This document shows, in pieces, positions 1 to 7,771 of a DNA stretch of 64,000 nucleotides; position 1 is the stretch's first letter, and each line of letters begins with the position of its first letter. The stretch spans positions 2,790,001-2,854,000 of the forward strand of contig NZ_CP019082.1 in NCBI RefSeq assembly GCF_001956985.1. The letters run 5' to 3'. This DNA is from Paludisphaera borealis (GTDB lineage Bacteria > Planctomycetota > Planctomycetia > Isosphaerales > Isosphaeraceae). The position numbers and the translations under genes were made by a program. The notes beneath the pieces are model-generated. The model did not search any database and had not been told where the DNA came from. It saw only the letters and a list, made by a program, of their open reading frames with translations.

Positions 1-592
1 TCGGACCGTTGATTTCGGGGAAGATCCCATTCTCGGCCGTGATGGATTGCTGATTCGTGGTGCCCGGGCAGAAGGTCCCCATCACGCCGGCGTAGCTGCT
101 GTAGGTGATCGGCAGGGTCGCACCATCCCATCCGGCCTGGGCTTCGTAGAGCCGAAGATTGAGGATGTCACCGTCGCTGGGGCACCAGAAGATGGTGATC
201 CCCGTCCCGATCACGGTTGAGTTGCGAATCTGGTAGCAGCCCAGGCCCTGGTTGATGGCATTGTAGAGCGGCGACTGCTCAGTGAACTGAAGAACGCCGG
301 CCAGCATGCCCCAGCCATCGTGATAACCTTGGGCCCCGCCACCGAAATCGATGTAGAGCTGGTTGTTCTTCCCCATGGGGAAGCTGCCGTTGGCGCTCTC
401 GTAGTTGTGGGCCGCAAGTCCGAGCTGCTTCAGGTTGTTCACGCACTGGGCGCGCCGAGCGGCTTCGCGAGCCGACTGGACGGCGGGTAGGAGTAAGGCG
501 ATCAATACCGCGATGATAGCGATGACCACGAGCAGCTCGATCAGCGTGAATCCACGGACGACCAATGCGCGTCCGTACACTTTCCGTTGCAT
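1..592 (-). CDS. DUF1559-type pseudopilin-like protein (3' end outside window)
   Basis: The reading frame starts at the ATG at 592 and stays open to the window edge, so the C-terminus is missing. The N-terminus is a class III prepilin leader: a short basic segment, then [20 protein letters not shown], the type IV pilin cleavage and methylation motif. It continues into [20 protein letters not shown], the hallmark of the DUF1559 (SBP_bac_10-like) family that is heavily expanded in planctomycetes. The later segment around FWCPSDG also fits this family. The protein is expected to be processed by a prepilin peptidase and exposed at the envelope; its function is unknown. An AGAAGGAGACC ribosome site precedes the ATG. 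The small lipoprotein upstream is on the same strand, 66 nt away, and could be co-transcribed. Confidence 0.9.
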   Translation of the reverse strand, partial: MQRKVYGRALVVRGFTLIELLVVIAIIAVLIALLLPAVQSAREAARRAQCVNNLKQLGLAAHNYESANGSFPMGKNNQLYIDFGGGAQGYHDGWGMLAGVLQFTEQSPLYNAINQGLGCYQIRNSTVIGTGITIFWCPSDGDILNLRLYEAQAGWDGATLPITYSSYAGVMGTFCPGTTNQQSITAENGIFPEINGP

Positions 593-658
593 CAAGGTCT
601 CCTTCTCTTGCAAGGGTGGGGGGGAAAATCCGCGCAGCCGAAGACGCATCCGGAGAGG

Positions 659-907
659 TCACCCTCCCGCCTTCTCCGCCGCTCTCTGCTTCTGACGCTC
701 TTGCCGCGACGACGTATCGACGGCCTGCTTACCCTTAGTAGTCGCCTTCTTGGTGGCATGAGCGTCAATAGAGGCGGGGGCGGCCGATGGAGTCGTGGGA
801 GGCGACGGTTCTTCGCCACCGCATCCCGACAACCCGATCCCAGCCGCGATCAGCCCGATCGACGCAATCCCCGACAACAAGACGCGCTTGCCCTTACGAC
901 TCTTCAT
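659..907 (-). CDS. small lipoprotein
   Basis: This 82-residue protein begins MKSRKGKR and has a hydrophobic stretch ending in the lipobox LSGC followed by GG, so it should be cleaved by signal peptidase II and lipid-anchored at the new N-terminal Cys. The rest is low-complexity Ser/Pro/Thr/Ala, then a Lys/Gln/Arg-rich tail with no recognised domain. I chose the ATG at 907 rather than an in-frame upstream start because the signal peptide begins there and AGGAG lies 11 nt upstream. Small lipoproteins next to DUF1559 genes are common in planctomycetes. That pairing is the only functional hint; no activity can be assigned. Confidence 0.75.
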   Translation of the reverse strand: MKSRKGKRVLLSGIASIGLIAAGIGLSGCGGEEPSPPTTPSAAPASIDAHATKKATTKGKQAVDTSSRQERQKQRAAEKAGG

Positions 908-1475
908 CGTTGAACAGTCTCCTGCGACGACCTGGGCCGCAGTCACCATCTGCGTGTAGGAACGCGATTCACCTCAGCAAGGGATACTGCGGTCGTACTG
1001 GGCGCCATGACCCGATGCCTTCGCCACCGACTCAGAAACCACCGGCTGGGTCGGTCTCAAGGCCGACCGACCTCGAACGAACCAATTCGGACTTGGATTC
1101 TTCGCTGATCCTGAACAACCAACAGCCGATGTCGCGCTTCCACCTGAACGGCGGCGAGAGGCAATCTGAAAATGCATTCGGTCAAATGACTTCAGTTAGG
1201 AGAATAGAGCATAGCTCCTAACGCTTTCAAGGAAAATCCAGCGTCGCATTCCATTATCGTCTTGATTCCCAAAGGTCCCGCACAAGAAAGCTGCATTCAT
1301 CAAAAGGAAAACGTGATTGCCACGCCAGGAACCAATCGAGACCGCCTGAAACCGAAATAATCAACAACTGTCAAACATCGAATCCCATCACTGAAATCTG
1401 CACCTGTCTACTCGAAAGCATGGCCCGAGGCTTCACGAGATCCACACCGGGCCGAGGCGAAATTGAATCTTGCGG
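908..1475. other. intergenic region, no gene seen
   Basis: About 570 bp lie between the isomerase-like gene and the lipoprotein gene, both on the minus strand. The stretch 1150-1430 is noticeably more AT-rich than its surroundings. No open frame here has the strong GC3 bias of neighbouring genes. A short perfect inverted repeat, GTTAGGAG (1195-1202) with CTCCTAAC (1215-1222), could be an operator or a weak hairpin. I see no convincing promoter or T-tract terminator. Confidence 0.6.
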
Positions 1476-2447
1476 TCACGAGCCGCCGTCGACCAGCGCC
1501 TTGATCTTGTCGAAGCCGGTCTGGGCCACGACGGCCGGGTCCTCCTTCCAATAGTCGCGGTTGAAGACTTCGAGCGACAGCATGACGCGGAATCCGCCGT
1601 CGGCGAGGGTCTTGAGGATCGACTTCAACGGCGCGACGCCGTCGCCGGGGTAGACGCGGTCGCCGTCGTTCAGCTTCTCGCGGTCGGCCGCGGCCGGGTA
1701 ATCGTTGAAGTGGAGGACGTGGACCGACGCCGGCCCGAGCAGCTTCAGGCCCTCGAACGGCGACCCGCCGCGGTACATGTGGTAGACGTCGGGGAGGATG
1801 CAGGCCTTGGGGTGGCCCGCCGCCATCGCGACGTAAGCGGCTTCGGCCAAATTGCCCAGCGTCTTCGACGGCCCCCAGACCTCGACCTCGGGGACGATCC
1901 CGAACTGGTCGCCGAGTTCGAGCAGCTCGCGGTAGCGTTCCGCCAACCTCGGCAGCGCGACGGCCGGGACGTCGGTCGCGCCCGCCGGCGGCGCGGCGAT
2001 CCGCTTGGCGCCGATCTTCTGGAGCAGGTCCATCGTCCGGCGGGCCGCTTCCATCCCCTTGCGGCGGCGCTCCGGGTCGTCGACCGCCCATTCGAAGAAG
2101 TCGATCGCGCTTTCCACCTGGATGCCGGCGTCGCGGAACCGCTTGCCGAGGTCCGCCAGCGACCCGCCCTCGTCCTTGTAGCGGTTCAGCTCGTCGAGCC
2201 AGGGTTCCATCCCCTGATACCCCGCCTTGGCGGCGATCGCGATGATCTCGACGATCGGCAGCTTCTGGCCCCGGATGGTGCTGGTGTTCAGGCCGATCGT
2301 GAACGCCCCCGAGCCCCCTTTTCCATTCGCCCGCGCCGCGCCCGAAGCCCCGCCCACGGCCGCAACGGCCATCGCCCCACAGCCGGCCAGCGCCGTCCTA
2401 CGATTGAACACCGGCCCCGCCGCTCGCCCTTCACCGTTCCCGCTCAT
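1476..2447 (-). CDS. Tat-exported sugar phosphate isomerase/epimerase-like TIM-barrel protein
   Basis: The 323-residue product begins MSGNGEGRAAGPVFNRRTAL, followed by a small-residue hydrophobic segment, which is a twin-arginine export signal. The mature part matches the xylose-isomerase-like TIM barrel (AP endonuclease family 2): IGLNTSTIRG at the first strand, GYQGMEPW, PEVEVWG in the middle and VLHFNDYPA and MLSLEVFN near the C-terminal metal-site strands. Planctomycetes carry many such proteins; likely substrates are sugars or inositols but none can be named. The ATG at 2447 was preferred to upstream in-frame starts because the Tat signal sits just after it and GAGGC lies about 9 nt upstream. 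Its 5' region was split from the divergent gene at 4165 by an IS66 insertion. Confidence 0.85.
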   Translation of the reverse strand: MSGNGEGRAAGPVFNRRTALAGCGAMAVAAVGGASGAARANGKGGSGAFTIGLNTSTIRGQKLPIVEIIAIAAKAGYQGMEPWLDELNRYKDEGGSLADLGKRFRDAGIQVESAIDFFEWAVDDPERRRKGMEAARRTMDLLQKIGAKRIAAPPAGATDVPAVALPRLAERYRELLELGDQFGIVPEVEVWGPSKTLGNLAEAAYVAMAAGHPKACILPDVYHMYRGGSPFEGLKLLGPASVHVLHFNDYPAAADREKLNDGDRVYPGDGVAPLKSILKTLADGGFRVMLSLEVFNRDYWKEDPAVVAQTGFDKIKALVDGGS

Positions 2448-2587
2448 AAAGCCAAGCCTCGCTCTCATTCCCGGATCGAACTCAACACGGTCCAGCCGTC
2501 CCGAACATCCTAACGAACGCCCGGGCCTCGGCTCCAGCACTTCGCGACGCCGGGGGCTTGCCCGAGCCTTTGCGGACGGGCAGAGTT

Positions 2588-2595
2588 GAAAGCCG
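2588..2595. repeat. left target-site duplication of the IS66 element
   Basis: GAAAGCCG immediately outside the left inverted repeat is identical to 4124-4131 outside the right one. An 8-bp duplication is the size expected for IS66-family transposition. Confidence 0.9.
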
Positions 2596-4123
2596 GTAAC
2601 CGTTCACGGGTCGGCGCTGTTGAATCAGCACGAGCCGACTGAGGGCGGGGTCAGCGATGGGACGGCGAGGGCCGCGCGATGGGCCTGGAAGGCGGAGGTC
2701 AGATAGTCGAGCACGTTGCGGCCTTGTCGTCGGCAGGTGGCGACGACCGTCAGCATCCGCTCGACGAACCGACTCCCCGAAGCGCTGGCGGTCCCGCCGC
2801 TGATCCGTCGCCAGATCACGGCGTGACGCACCGCGCGTTCCGAGACGTTGTTGGTCGGCTCGACGCCCGGCCGCCGCGCGAAGTTCCACAGCCCGGCTTC
2901 CAGCCGCAACAGCTCCGAGCACGTACCGGCCGCCCGCTCGCTCGCGCACCGCGCGCCGGCCTCCAGCGTCGCGTGGACCAGCCGTTCCAGACCGCCGATC
3001 GCTTTTTGATATGTCGCTCCGCCGAGCAGTCCGTCGCGCGCCTTGCGATGGATCCGGAACAGCCGGTTCGACAACCCCAGCAGCCGGCCGCCGAACTTCG
3101 CGCCGACCCCGCCGCGGTCGATCATCGCCTGGAAATCGCGGCGGAGATGGCTCCAGCACAGTTGCCGGTCCGCCGCGGCGATCCAGTTGTACGCGCTGAA
3201 GCGGTCGCTGCCGACGGTCCGGTCCGGCCTGTCGCCGAGCAGGCTTCGGGCGACCTCGCCGGAGCGGTTCGCGGCGATCGCGAAGACCGTGGCGGTCGGG
3301 GTCGTCGCCGCCCACAGCCAGGCCCGACGGCCTTGCTCGCGCCAGCCGGTCTCGTCGACGTTGACCACGGCCGCCTCGTGGACCGCCGCGGCCAGTTCGC
3401 GGTGGGGTTCGGCCAGGGCGAGGGCCGACCGCCGCTCCAACTTGGCGATCATGCCGGTGGAGATCGACAGCCCCAGCAAGTCGCCGGCCAACTGGCGGAT
3501 CTGCCGCTTGCTCAGCCGATAGGCCCCGGCCAGGGTCGCCAGCACCGCCTGGAGCCGCGGGCCGAAACAACTCGCGGAGCCCCCCTCGGGGAGCGTGCCG
3601 CAAGTCGACGCGCCGCAGCCGGGGCAGGTCAGACGATGCAACCGATACTGATCCACCCACGGATCGAACCGGGGGATTTCGGCGACCTGATGGACCAACG
3701 GCGCCGGATCGACGCCGTCGAGCGGCCCCTTGCACCGCCGGCACGACGTCGGCTTGCAGTCGGTCGACGAGTCGAGCTGCTCCGGCGGAACCAGCGGCCG
3801 GACCGCCCTGCGATGCCCGGGCTGTCCGCCCCGCTTGCGTCGCGACGGCGGCGCCGGCGGCTTCCGCTTCACCCCGATCGGGTCCGACGACGGCGGCTTC
3901 GACGAGTTGGTCGAGTTCTGGTTCAGCCGCGCCTCGAGATCGGCGATCCGCCGCTCCAGAACGTCGATCCGCCGCTGTGTCGCCAGAAACACGGCGGCGA
4001 CGGCCGCCTGCGCGTCAGGCGGCACTTTACTCCAAAGCTCCTCGGGGATCGGCGGCGCGTTCGTCATTACGACGGTATAGCGCCCTCAACGGCAAAGTTC
4101 AATACCAGGCCGTGACCGCTTAC
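2596..4123 (-). mobile_element. complete IS66-family insertion sequence, 1528 bp
   Basis: Both ends can be defined. The left end begins GTAACCGTTCACGG at 2596; the right end, read on the opposite strand from 4123, begins GTAAGCGGTCACGG. The two match at 12 of 14 positions, and GTAA is the usual IS66 terminus. Flanking 8-bp duplications (GAAAGCCG) are perfect. The element carries one long gene, the tnpC-type transposase, and lacks the tnpA/tnpB accessory genes, so it resembles the single-gene ISBst12-like subgroup of IS66. Perfect duplications and an intact transposase suggest recent movement. Confidence 0.93.
2625..4067 (-). CDS. IS66-family transposase
   Basis: This is a 480-residue DDE transposase encoded inside the insertion sequence. 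An N-terminal helical region (NSSKPPSSDP, DUF6444-like) leads into a basic linker RRKRGGQPGHR. A zinc-binding segment follows with CRRCKGPL and CPGCGASTCG. The catalytic core shows NVDETGWR (first Asp), GSDRFSAY (second Asp), CWSHLRRDFQ, and TNNVSERAVR carrying the final Glu. All conserved blocks are present without frameshift, so the enzyme looks active. The start at 4067 lies 56 bp inside the right terminal repeat with only a weak ribosome site, which is usual for IS genes. Confidence 0.95.
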   Translation of the reverse strand: MTNAPPIPEELWSKVPPDAQAAVAAVFLATQRRIDVLERRIADLEARLNQNSTNSSKPPSSDPIGVKRKPPAPPSRRKRGGQPGHRRAVRPLVPPEQLDSSTDCKPTSCRRCKGPLDGVDPAPLVHQVAEIPRFDPWVDQYRLHRLTCPGCGASTCGTLPEGGSASCFGPRLQAVLATLAGAYRLSKRQIRQLAGDLLGLSISTGMIAKLERRSALALAEPHRELAAAVHEAAVVNVDETGWREQGRRAWLWAATTPTATVFAIAANRSGEVARSLLGDRPDRTVGSDRFSAYNWIAAADRQLCWSHLRRDFQAMIDRGGVGAKFGGRLLGLSNRLFRIHRKARDGLLGGATYQKAIGGLERLVHATLEAGARCASERAAGTCSELLRLEAGLWNFARRPGVEPTNNVSERAVRHAVIWRRISGGTASASGSRFVERMLTVVATCRRQGRNVLDYLTSAFQAHRAALAVPSLTPPSVGSC

Positions 4124-4131
4124 GAAAGCCG
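4124..4131. repeat. right target-site duplication of the IS66 element
   Basis: GAAAGCCG, identical to 2588-2595. It lies 33 bp upstream of the start codon of the sialidase-like gene at 4165, so the element landed in that gene's upstream region. Confidence 0.9.
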
Positions 4132-4164
4132 GTCGCGACCCGTTCCCTCATCGGAGCCATCACC

Positions 4165-5313
4165 ATGGACCATCCTGCTCCCCATCGACTGACCGCGCCG
4201 GTGCTTCTGTTCGCCCTCCTGGCCGCGACCGGCCCGACGTCGCGCGCGGGAACGCCCGGCGAGGTCAAGAACGTGGTCGTCTACGCCGAGCCCGGGCGGT
4301 TCGCGGGCTGGCCGGCGAATCACGGGATCTGGAGTTGGGGCGACGAGATCCTCGTCGGCTTCAGCCGAGGCTGGAACAAGGACCGAGGACCGTATCACCA
4401 CATCGACAAGGAGAAGGCCGAGGAGCACCTGCTGGCCCGGAGCCTCGACGGCGGCCTGACGTGGAAGGTCGAGCAGCCTCAGCCTCCCGGCGCCCTGACC
4501 GGCTCGGTCGGGATGCGCCACGGCCTGTTGCCCGATGGGCCCGGCGACCGCGAGCCCGTCCCGCTGACCACGCCCCTGCCCCTGGGCCACCCGGACTTCG
4601 CGATGACCCTCCGGATGGAAGGCACCAACTCCGGGGCGTCTCGGCTCTATTACAGCACCGATCGCGGCCGGACGTGGGACGGTCCGTTCCGGCTGCCGCT
4701 CATGGGCCGAATCGGGGTCATGGCCCGCACCGATTACATCGTGACGAGCCCGTCGGAATGCCTGCTGTTCCTGACGGCCTCGAAGACGAACGGCAAGGAG
4801 GGCCGCCCGTTCTGCGCCGAGACGACCGACGCCGGCCTGAGCTGGCAGTTCGTGTCGTACATCGGCCCCGAGCCGACCGGCTACGCGATCATGCCGTCGA
4901 CCGTCGCGCTGTCGCCCACCGACCTCGTCACGACGATCCGCCGCCTCGACGCCCCCAAGAGCTGGATCGAAGCCTACGCCTCGCATGACCGAGGTCGCAC
5001 CTGGACTTTCCTCAACCGCCCCGAGCCCGACACCGGCGAAGGCAATCCCCCGGCGCTCTTGCGTCTGCCGGACGGTCGACTTTGCCTGCTGTCCGGCCGT
5101 CGCGTGGCGCCGTTCGGCATCCGGGCCCGGCTCAGCAACGATCAAGGGAAAACCTGGGGACCGGCGATCGTCCTCCGCGACGACGGCGGCGGGAACGACG
5201 TCGGCTATCCCCGGGCGGTCGTCCGAAAGGACGGCGCGGTGGTGGTCGTCTACTATTTCCACGACCGACCCGACTCCGACCGCTACCTTGCGGCGACGAT
5301 CTGGAAACCGTGA
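4165..5313 (+). CDS. secreted sialidase-like BNR-repeat protein
   Basis: The 382-residue protein has an N-terminal signal peptide (hydrophobic core LLFALLAA, then SRAG). Five Asp-box (BNR) motifs of the form SxDxGxTW are visible at residues 93-100, 164-171, 220-227, 273-280 and 324-331, indicating a six-bladed beta-propeller of the sialidase/neuraminidase fold. I cannot verify the catalytic Arg triad or the Tyr/Glu pair, so it may be a glycan-binding or hydrolytic propeller rather than a true GH33 enzyme. It is likely extracytoplasmic. The IS66 element ends 41 bp upstream of the start, so its native promoter is probably displaced or replaced. Confidence 0.85.
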   Translation: MDHPAPHRLTAPVLLFALLAATGPTSRAGTPGEVKNVVVYAEPGRFAGWPANHGIWSWGDEILVGFSRGWNKDRGPYHHIDKEKAEEHLLARSLDGGLTWKVEQPQPPGALTGSVGMRHGLLPDGPGDREPVPLTTPLPLGHPDFAMTLRMEGTNSGASRLYYSTDRGRTWDGPFRLPLMGRIGVMARTDYIVTSPSECLLFLTASKTNGKEGRPFCAETTDAGLSWQFVSYIGPEPTGYAIMPSTVALSPTDLVTTIRRLDAPKSWIEAYASHDRGRTWTFLNRPEPDTGEGNPPALLRLPDGRLCLLSGRRVAPFGIRARLSNDQGKTWGPAIVLRDDGGGNDVGYPRAVVRKDGAVVVVYYFHDRPDSDRYLAATIWKP

Positions 5314-5341
5314 GCGAGCCCCCCCGGCTCACAGAGTGGGT

Positions 5342-6076
5342 TCAGGCCTCGAGATCGCCGTCGAGCCCCTGACGGGCGATCTCGACGCACGCGCTGATCC
5401 GATCGTGGATCAGCGCGGTCACGGCCCTGGGATCGAGCCCTTCGAGGTCGTGCGGGTAGATCGGCGGCCCGAAATGGATGCGGATGGGTCGTGGGATCGG
5501 GAACAGCCGGCCGCGCGGCCAGGCTCGGAAGGTCCCGGCGATGCCGGCCGGCACGACGGGGACCCCCGCGCGGGCGACCAGCAGGGCGATGCCCGCCTTG
5601 AGCGGCGCGATCTCGCCGTCGGGGCTCCGGGTCCCCTCCGGGAACAGCGTGACGATCCCCCCGGCGCGGAGCCGCTTGAGCGTCTCCTTCATGCCCGAGG
5701 CCCCCATCCCCTCGCGCTGGATCGGGAACGCGCCGACCGAGCGGATCAGCGGGCCGAGGATGGGAAGGAACAGCGTCGATCGCGCGACGTAGTTCAAGGG
5801 GCGTTCGATCCCGTTGCCCAGCAGGAAGACGTCGAGGTAGCTGAGGTGGTTCGAGACCAGCATCACGCCGCCGGTCGCAGGCATGTTGCGACGGCCGGTC
5901 GCCCGCCAACCGCCGATCGCCGCGGTGTACGTCGCCATCAACAGTCGGATGCCGCGATACCACAACAGACTGGCCGCCGAGCGGTCGGCGCCCGCCTTGT
6001 TCTTGTCGCCCCCCCGGCGGCCCCCGGGCGAGAGTTCGGGTTCAGGATTCGAGACAACGGCCGGTTCCACGTCCAT
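5342..6076 (-). CDS. plsC: 1-acyl-sn-glycerol-3-phosphate acyltransferase (PlsC family)
   Basis: The 244-residue protein would transfer an acyl chain to lysophosphatidic acid, making phosphatidic acid at the cytoplasmic membrane. The catalytic block NHLSYLD has the HxxxxD dyad and is preceded by a hydrophobic strand. The glycerophosphate-binding block FPEGTRS is intact, followed by VPVVPAGIAGT typical of the fourth motif. I chose the ATG at 6076 (MDVEPAVV); upstream in-frame starts add an unlikely Cys/Arg-rich segment. It is encoded behind cmk on the same strand but separated from it by a repeat element. Another PlsC paralogue may exist elsewhere, so the exact acyl acceptor is unproven. Confidence 0.88.
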   Translation of the reverse strand: MDVEPAVVSNPEPELSPGGRRGGDKNKAGADRSAASLLWYRGIRLLMATYTAAIGGWRATGRRNMPATGGVMLVSNHLSYLDVFLLGNGIERPLNYVARSTLFLPILGPLIRSVGAFPIQREGMGASGMKETLKRLRAGGIVTLFPEGTRSPDGEIAPLKAGIALLVARAGVPVVPAGIAGTFRAWPRGRLFPIPRPIRIHFGPPIYPHDLEGLDPRAVTALIHDRISACVEIARQGLDGDLEA

Positions 6077-6150
6077 GAGAATCACGCTCCCACACCAGAG
6101 CCTCGCACCGCGGAGAACGCATAATCGCATCAACAACTATCACCCCCCCA

Positions 6151-6292
6151 CCCCCCCCGGAGAGGGTGGCCGAAGGCCGGGTGAGGGTCGTCGCGTCCAC
6201 CACGGCTTTCGGTCGGCGAACGAGGGGGTCAGCACGTATCGCGAGGCTCCACGACCCTCATCCGGCCGTTCCGGCCACCTTCTCCCGGGGGG
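6151..6292. repeat. MITE-like inverted repeat with 41-42-bp arms
   Basis: The left arm at 6151-6191 and the right arm at 6251-6292 are near-perfect reverse complements, differing by a 2-nt insertion and a few substitutions, around a 59-bp spacer. Shared blocks are GGTGGCCG, GGCCG and TGAGGGTCGT. The arm ends carry C/G runs. It lies between cmk and plsC, both on the minus strand. Similar C-run, GGTGGCCG and TGAGGG palindromes are, from general knowledge, common dispersed intergenic repeats in bacteria. Confidence 0.8.
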
Positions 6293-6323
6293 AGAAGGGA
6301 GGATTTGCATCCATCGACTTCCA

Positions 6324-7004
6324 TTATGGACGAGTGCCGACTTTATGGAACAGGAGGTCGACCACCTGTTCGATATTCAGGCCGGTCGTGTCGACCAGCT
6401 CGGCGTCGTCGGCCGGCTTCATGGGTGCGATCGCCCGAGCGACGTCGCGCGCGTCGCGCTGACGTTGATCGGCGAGGACGGTTTCGAGCTCGACGGCCGC
6501 GCCCCGCGCCCGCAGCTCGGCGTGGCGACGGCGCGATCGTTCTTCTTCAGTGGCGGTCACGAAGAACTTGCGGAAGGCGTCGGGGAAGACGATCGTCCCC
6601 TGGTCGCGGCCCTCGGTCACGGTGTCGGCCGCTTCGGCGAACGCGCGCTGCCAGGCCACGAGCCGAGCCCGGACCGCCGCGCAGTCGGCCGCGAACCGCG
6701 ACGCCTCAGTGACGGCCGCGTCGCGGATCGCCCGCGACACGTCCTCGTCGTGCAGCAGCACCTGGCCAGGGGGCAGGCTGACCCGGAGGTCGGCGGTCAG
6801 CCGATCGAGCGCCTCGGCGTCGGTCAGGTCGACGCGCGCCCGCAGCGCCGCGAGGGTGACGACGCGGTACATGGCGCCGGTGTCCAGAAACCGCCACCCC
6901 AGGCGCTCGGCGAGCAGCCGGGCGACGGTGCTCTTGCCGGCACCGGCCGGACCGTCGATCGTCACCACCCGGAACGTCGCAGCTTGCCTCGAATCAATTC
7001 CCAA
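6324..7004 (-). CDS. cmk: cytidylate kinase
   Basis: Cmk phosphorylates CMP and dCMP with ATP in pyrimidine nucleotide salvage. The N-terminus has the P-loop [14 protein letters not shown], followed by FLDTGAMYR for CMP binding, then [12 protein letters not shown] and the lid-region arginines in RSRRRHAEL. The start is uncertain. An ATG at 7070 would overlap the upstream DUF2203 gene by 77 bp. TTG at 7004 has GGGGAG 11 nt upstream, overlaps by 11 bp and gives 226 residues, the family's usual size. GTG at 6968 is the alternative. The tight overlap suggests co-translation with the DUF2203 gene. Confidence 0.9.
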   Translation of the reverse strand: MGIDSRQAATFRVVTIDGPAGAGKSTVARLLAERLGWRFLDTGAMYRVVTLAALRARVDLTDAEALDRLTADLRVSLPPGQVLLHDEDVSRAIRDAAVTEASRFAADCAAVRARLVAWQRAFAEAADTVTEGRDQGTIVFPDAFRKFFVTATEEERSRRRHAELRARGAAVELETVLADQRQRDARDVARAIAPMKPADDAELVDTTGLNIEQVVDLLFHKVGTRP

Positions 7005-7458
7005 CGTCGGCGCCGCTCCCCGCGCGATTCGGACTCGAGAGCCGCTTGCGGCCGGCGAAGCCTGCTTCAAGCTCGTGCCAGTGCGACACCTGGGGCTCGC
7101 CCAACCGCCAGCAGAGGTAGACCTCGCGGCCGTCCATCATGCTCGGGAAGTCGCAGAGGCCGTCCTCGCTCTTCAGCTCGACGCCGAGCTTCTTCAGCTC
7201 GTCGATGTACTCGCGCAGATGGTCTTCCTGGACCGTCAACTCGGCCTGGGTCTGGGCGAGTTCCTCGGAATAGAAATCGTCGGTCTGACGTTTGCGCTCG
7301 CGAGTGACGCGGGAGAGCCGCCCTTGCAGTTCCTCGACCTGTTCGTAATGACGGACGATGTCCGTCACGATCGCCCGAACCAGCGGGAGCGCCCGGTTGG
7401 CTTCCTCGACGCTGTAATACTTCCTCTTGGGTTCCAGGAGAGGGTTCGCGGTGGCCAT
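6994..7458 (-). CDS. DUF2203 family protein
   Basis: The 154-residue protein matches the DUF2203 pattern: an N-terminal [18 protein letters not shown], a central charged helical region likely to be coiled coil (roughly residues 35-95), then the conserved end block [29 protein letters not shown] and [12 protein letters not shown]. The function of the family is unknown. It is widespread as a short cytoplasmic protein. The gene is the first of a two-gene unit with cmk. A perfect TATAAT hexamer lies about 240 nt upstream. Confidence 0.88.
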   Translation of the reverse strand: MATANPLLEPKRKYYSVEEANRALPLVRAIVTDIVRHYEQVEELQGRLSRVTRERKRQTDDFYSEELAQTQAELTVQEDHLREYIDELKKLGVELKSEDGLCDFPSMMDGREVYLCWRLGEPQVSHWHELEAGFAGRKRLSSPNRAGSGADVGN

Positions 7459-7771
7459 GGCTACGTCCTCGCAACGGATGAATAATGGCGATGAAGGCGG
7501 TACGGCTGGAGAGTTACGAAGGACCTCGTTTCCGATGCTAATCGGTCGACACGACGTCGCGGCGACCTGAACAGCATTACCTTCGTTTCTGTGAATTCAC
7601 CCTCTCCGGCTCGTCGATTGAGAAGAATGAGTGGAATCGTTCCACAAGGCTTCCGTCTTCGGGGGACTTTCAGGCGACCTTCCCTGTTCACTCATCGTTC
7701 ATTATAGGAGCCCGACCTACCCCAGCAAGGGCCCGTCGGCGCGGGAACGCCGGCGACTTCCGCCGCCACCT
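7459..7771. other. intergenic leader of the DUF2203-cmk unit
   Basis: This 313-bp stretch separates polX and the DUF2203 gene, both on the minus strand. It contains a candidate promoter at 7701-7728. A 76-codon GTG-initiated frame (7461-7691, minus) ends two bases before the DUF2203 start codon, but its codon use lacks the GC3 bias of neighbours, so I do not call it a gene. Confidence 0.5.
7701..7728 (-). promoter_or_regulatory. candidate sigma-70 promoter for DUF2203-cmk
   Basis: On the minus strand a perfect -10 TATAAT (7701-7706) is preceded at 16 bp by TTGCTG (7723-7728), a weak -35. It points toward the DUF2203 start 243 bp away. The -35 is poor, so confidence is moderate. Confidence 0.4.

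Noticed and set aside
2482-3744. Long minus-strand open frame overlapping the transposase
   Set aside because: It lies within the IS66 transposase in another frame, is Arg/Pro/Gly-rich and has no domain; it is a GC-rich shadow.
7461-7691. 76-codon frame ending two bases before the DUF2203 start
   Set aside because: Codon use lacks GC3 bias, the product is Arg-rich with no family, and it begins just inside the likely promoter.
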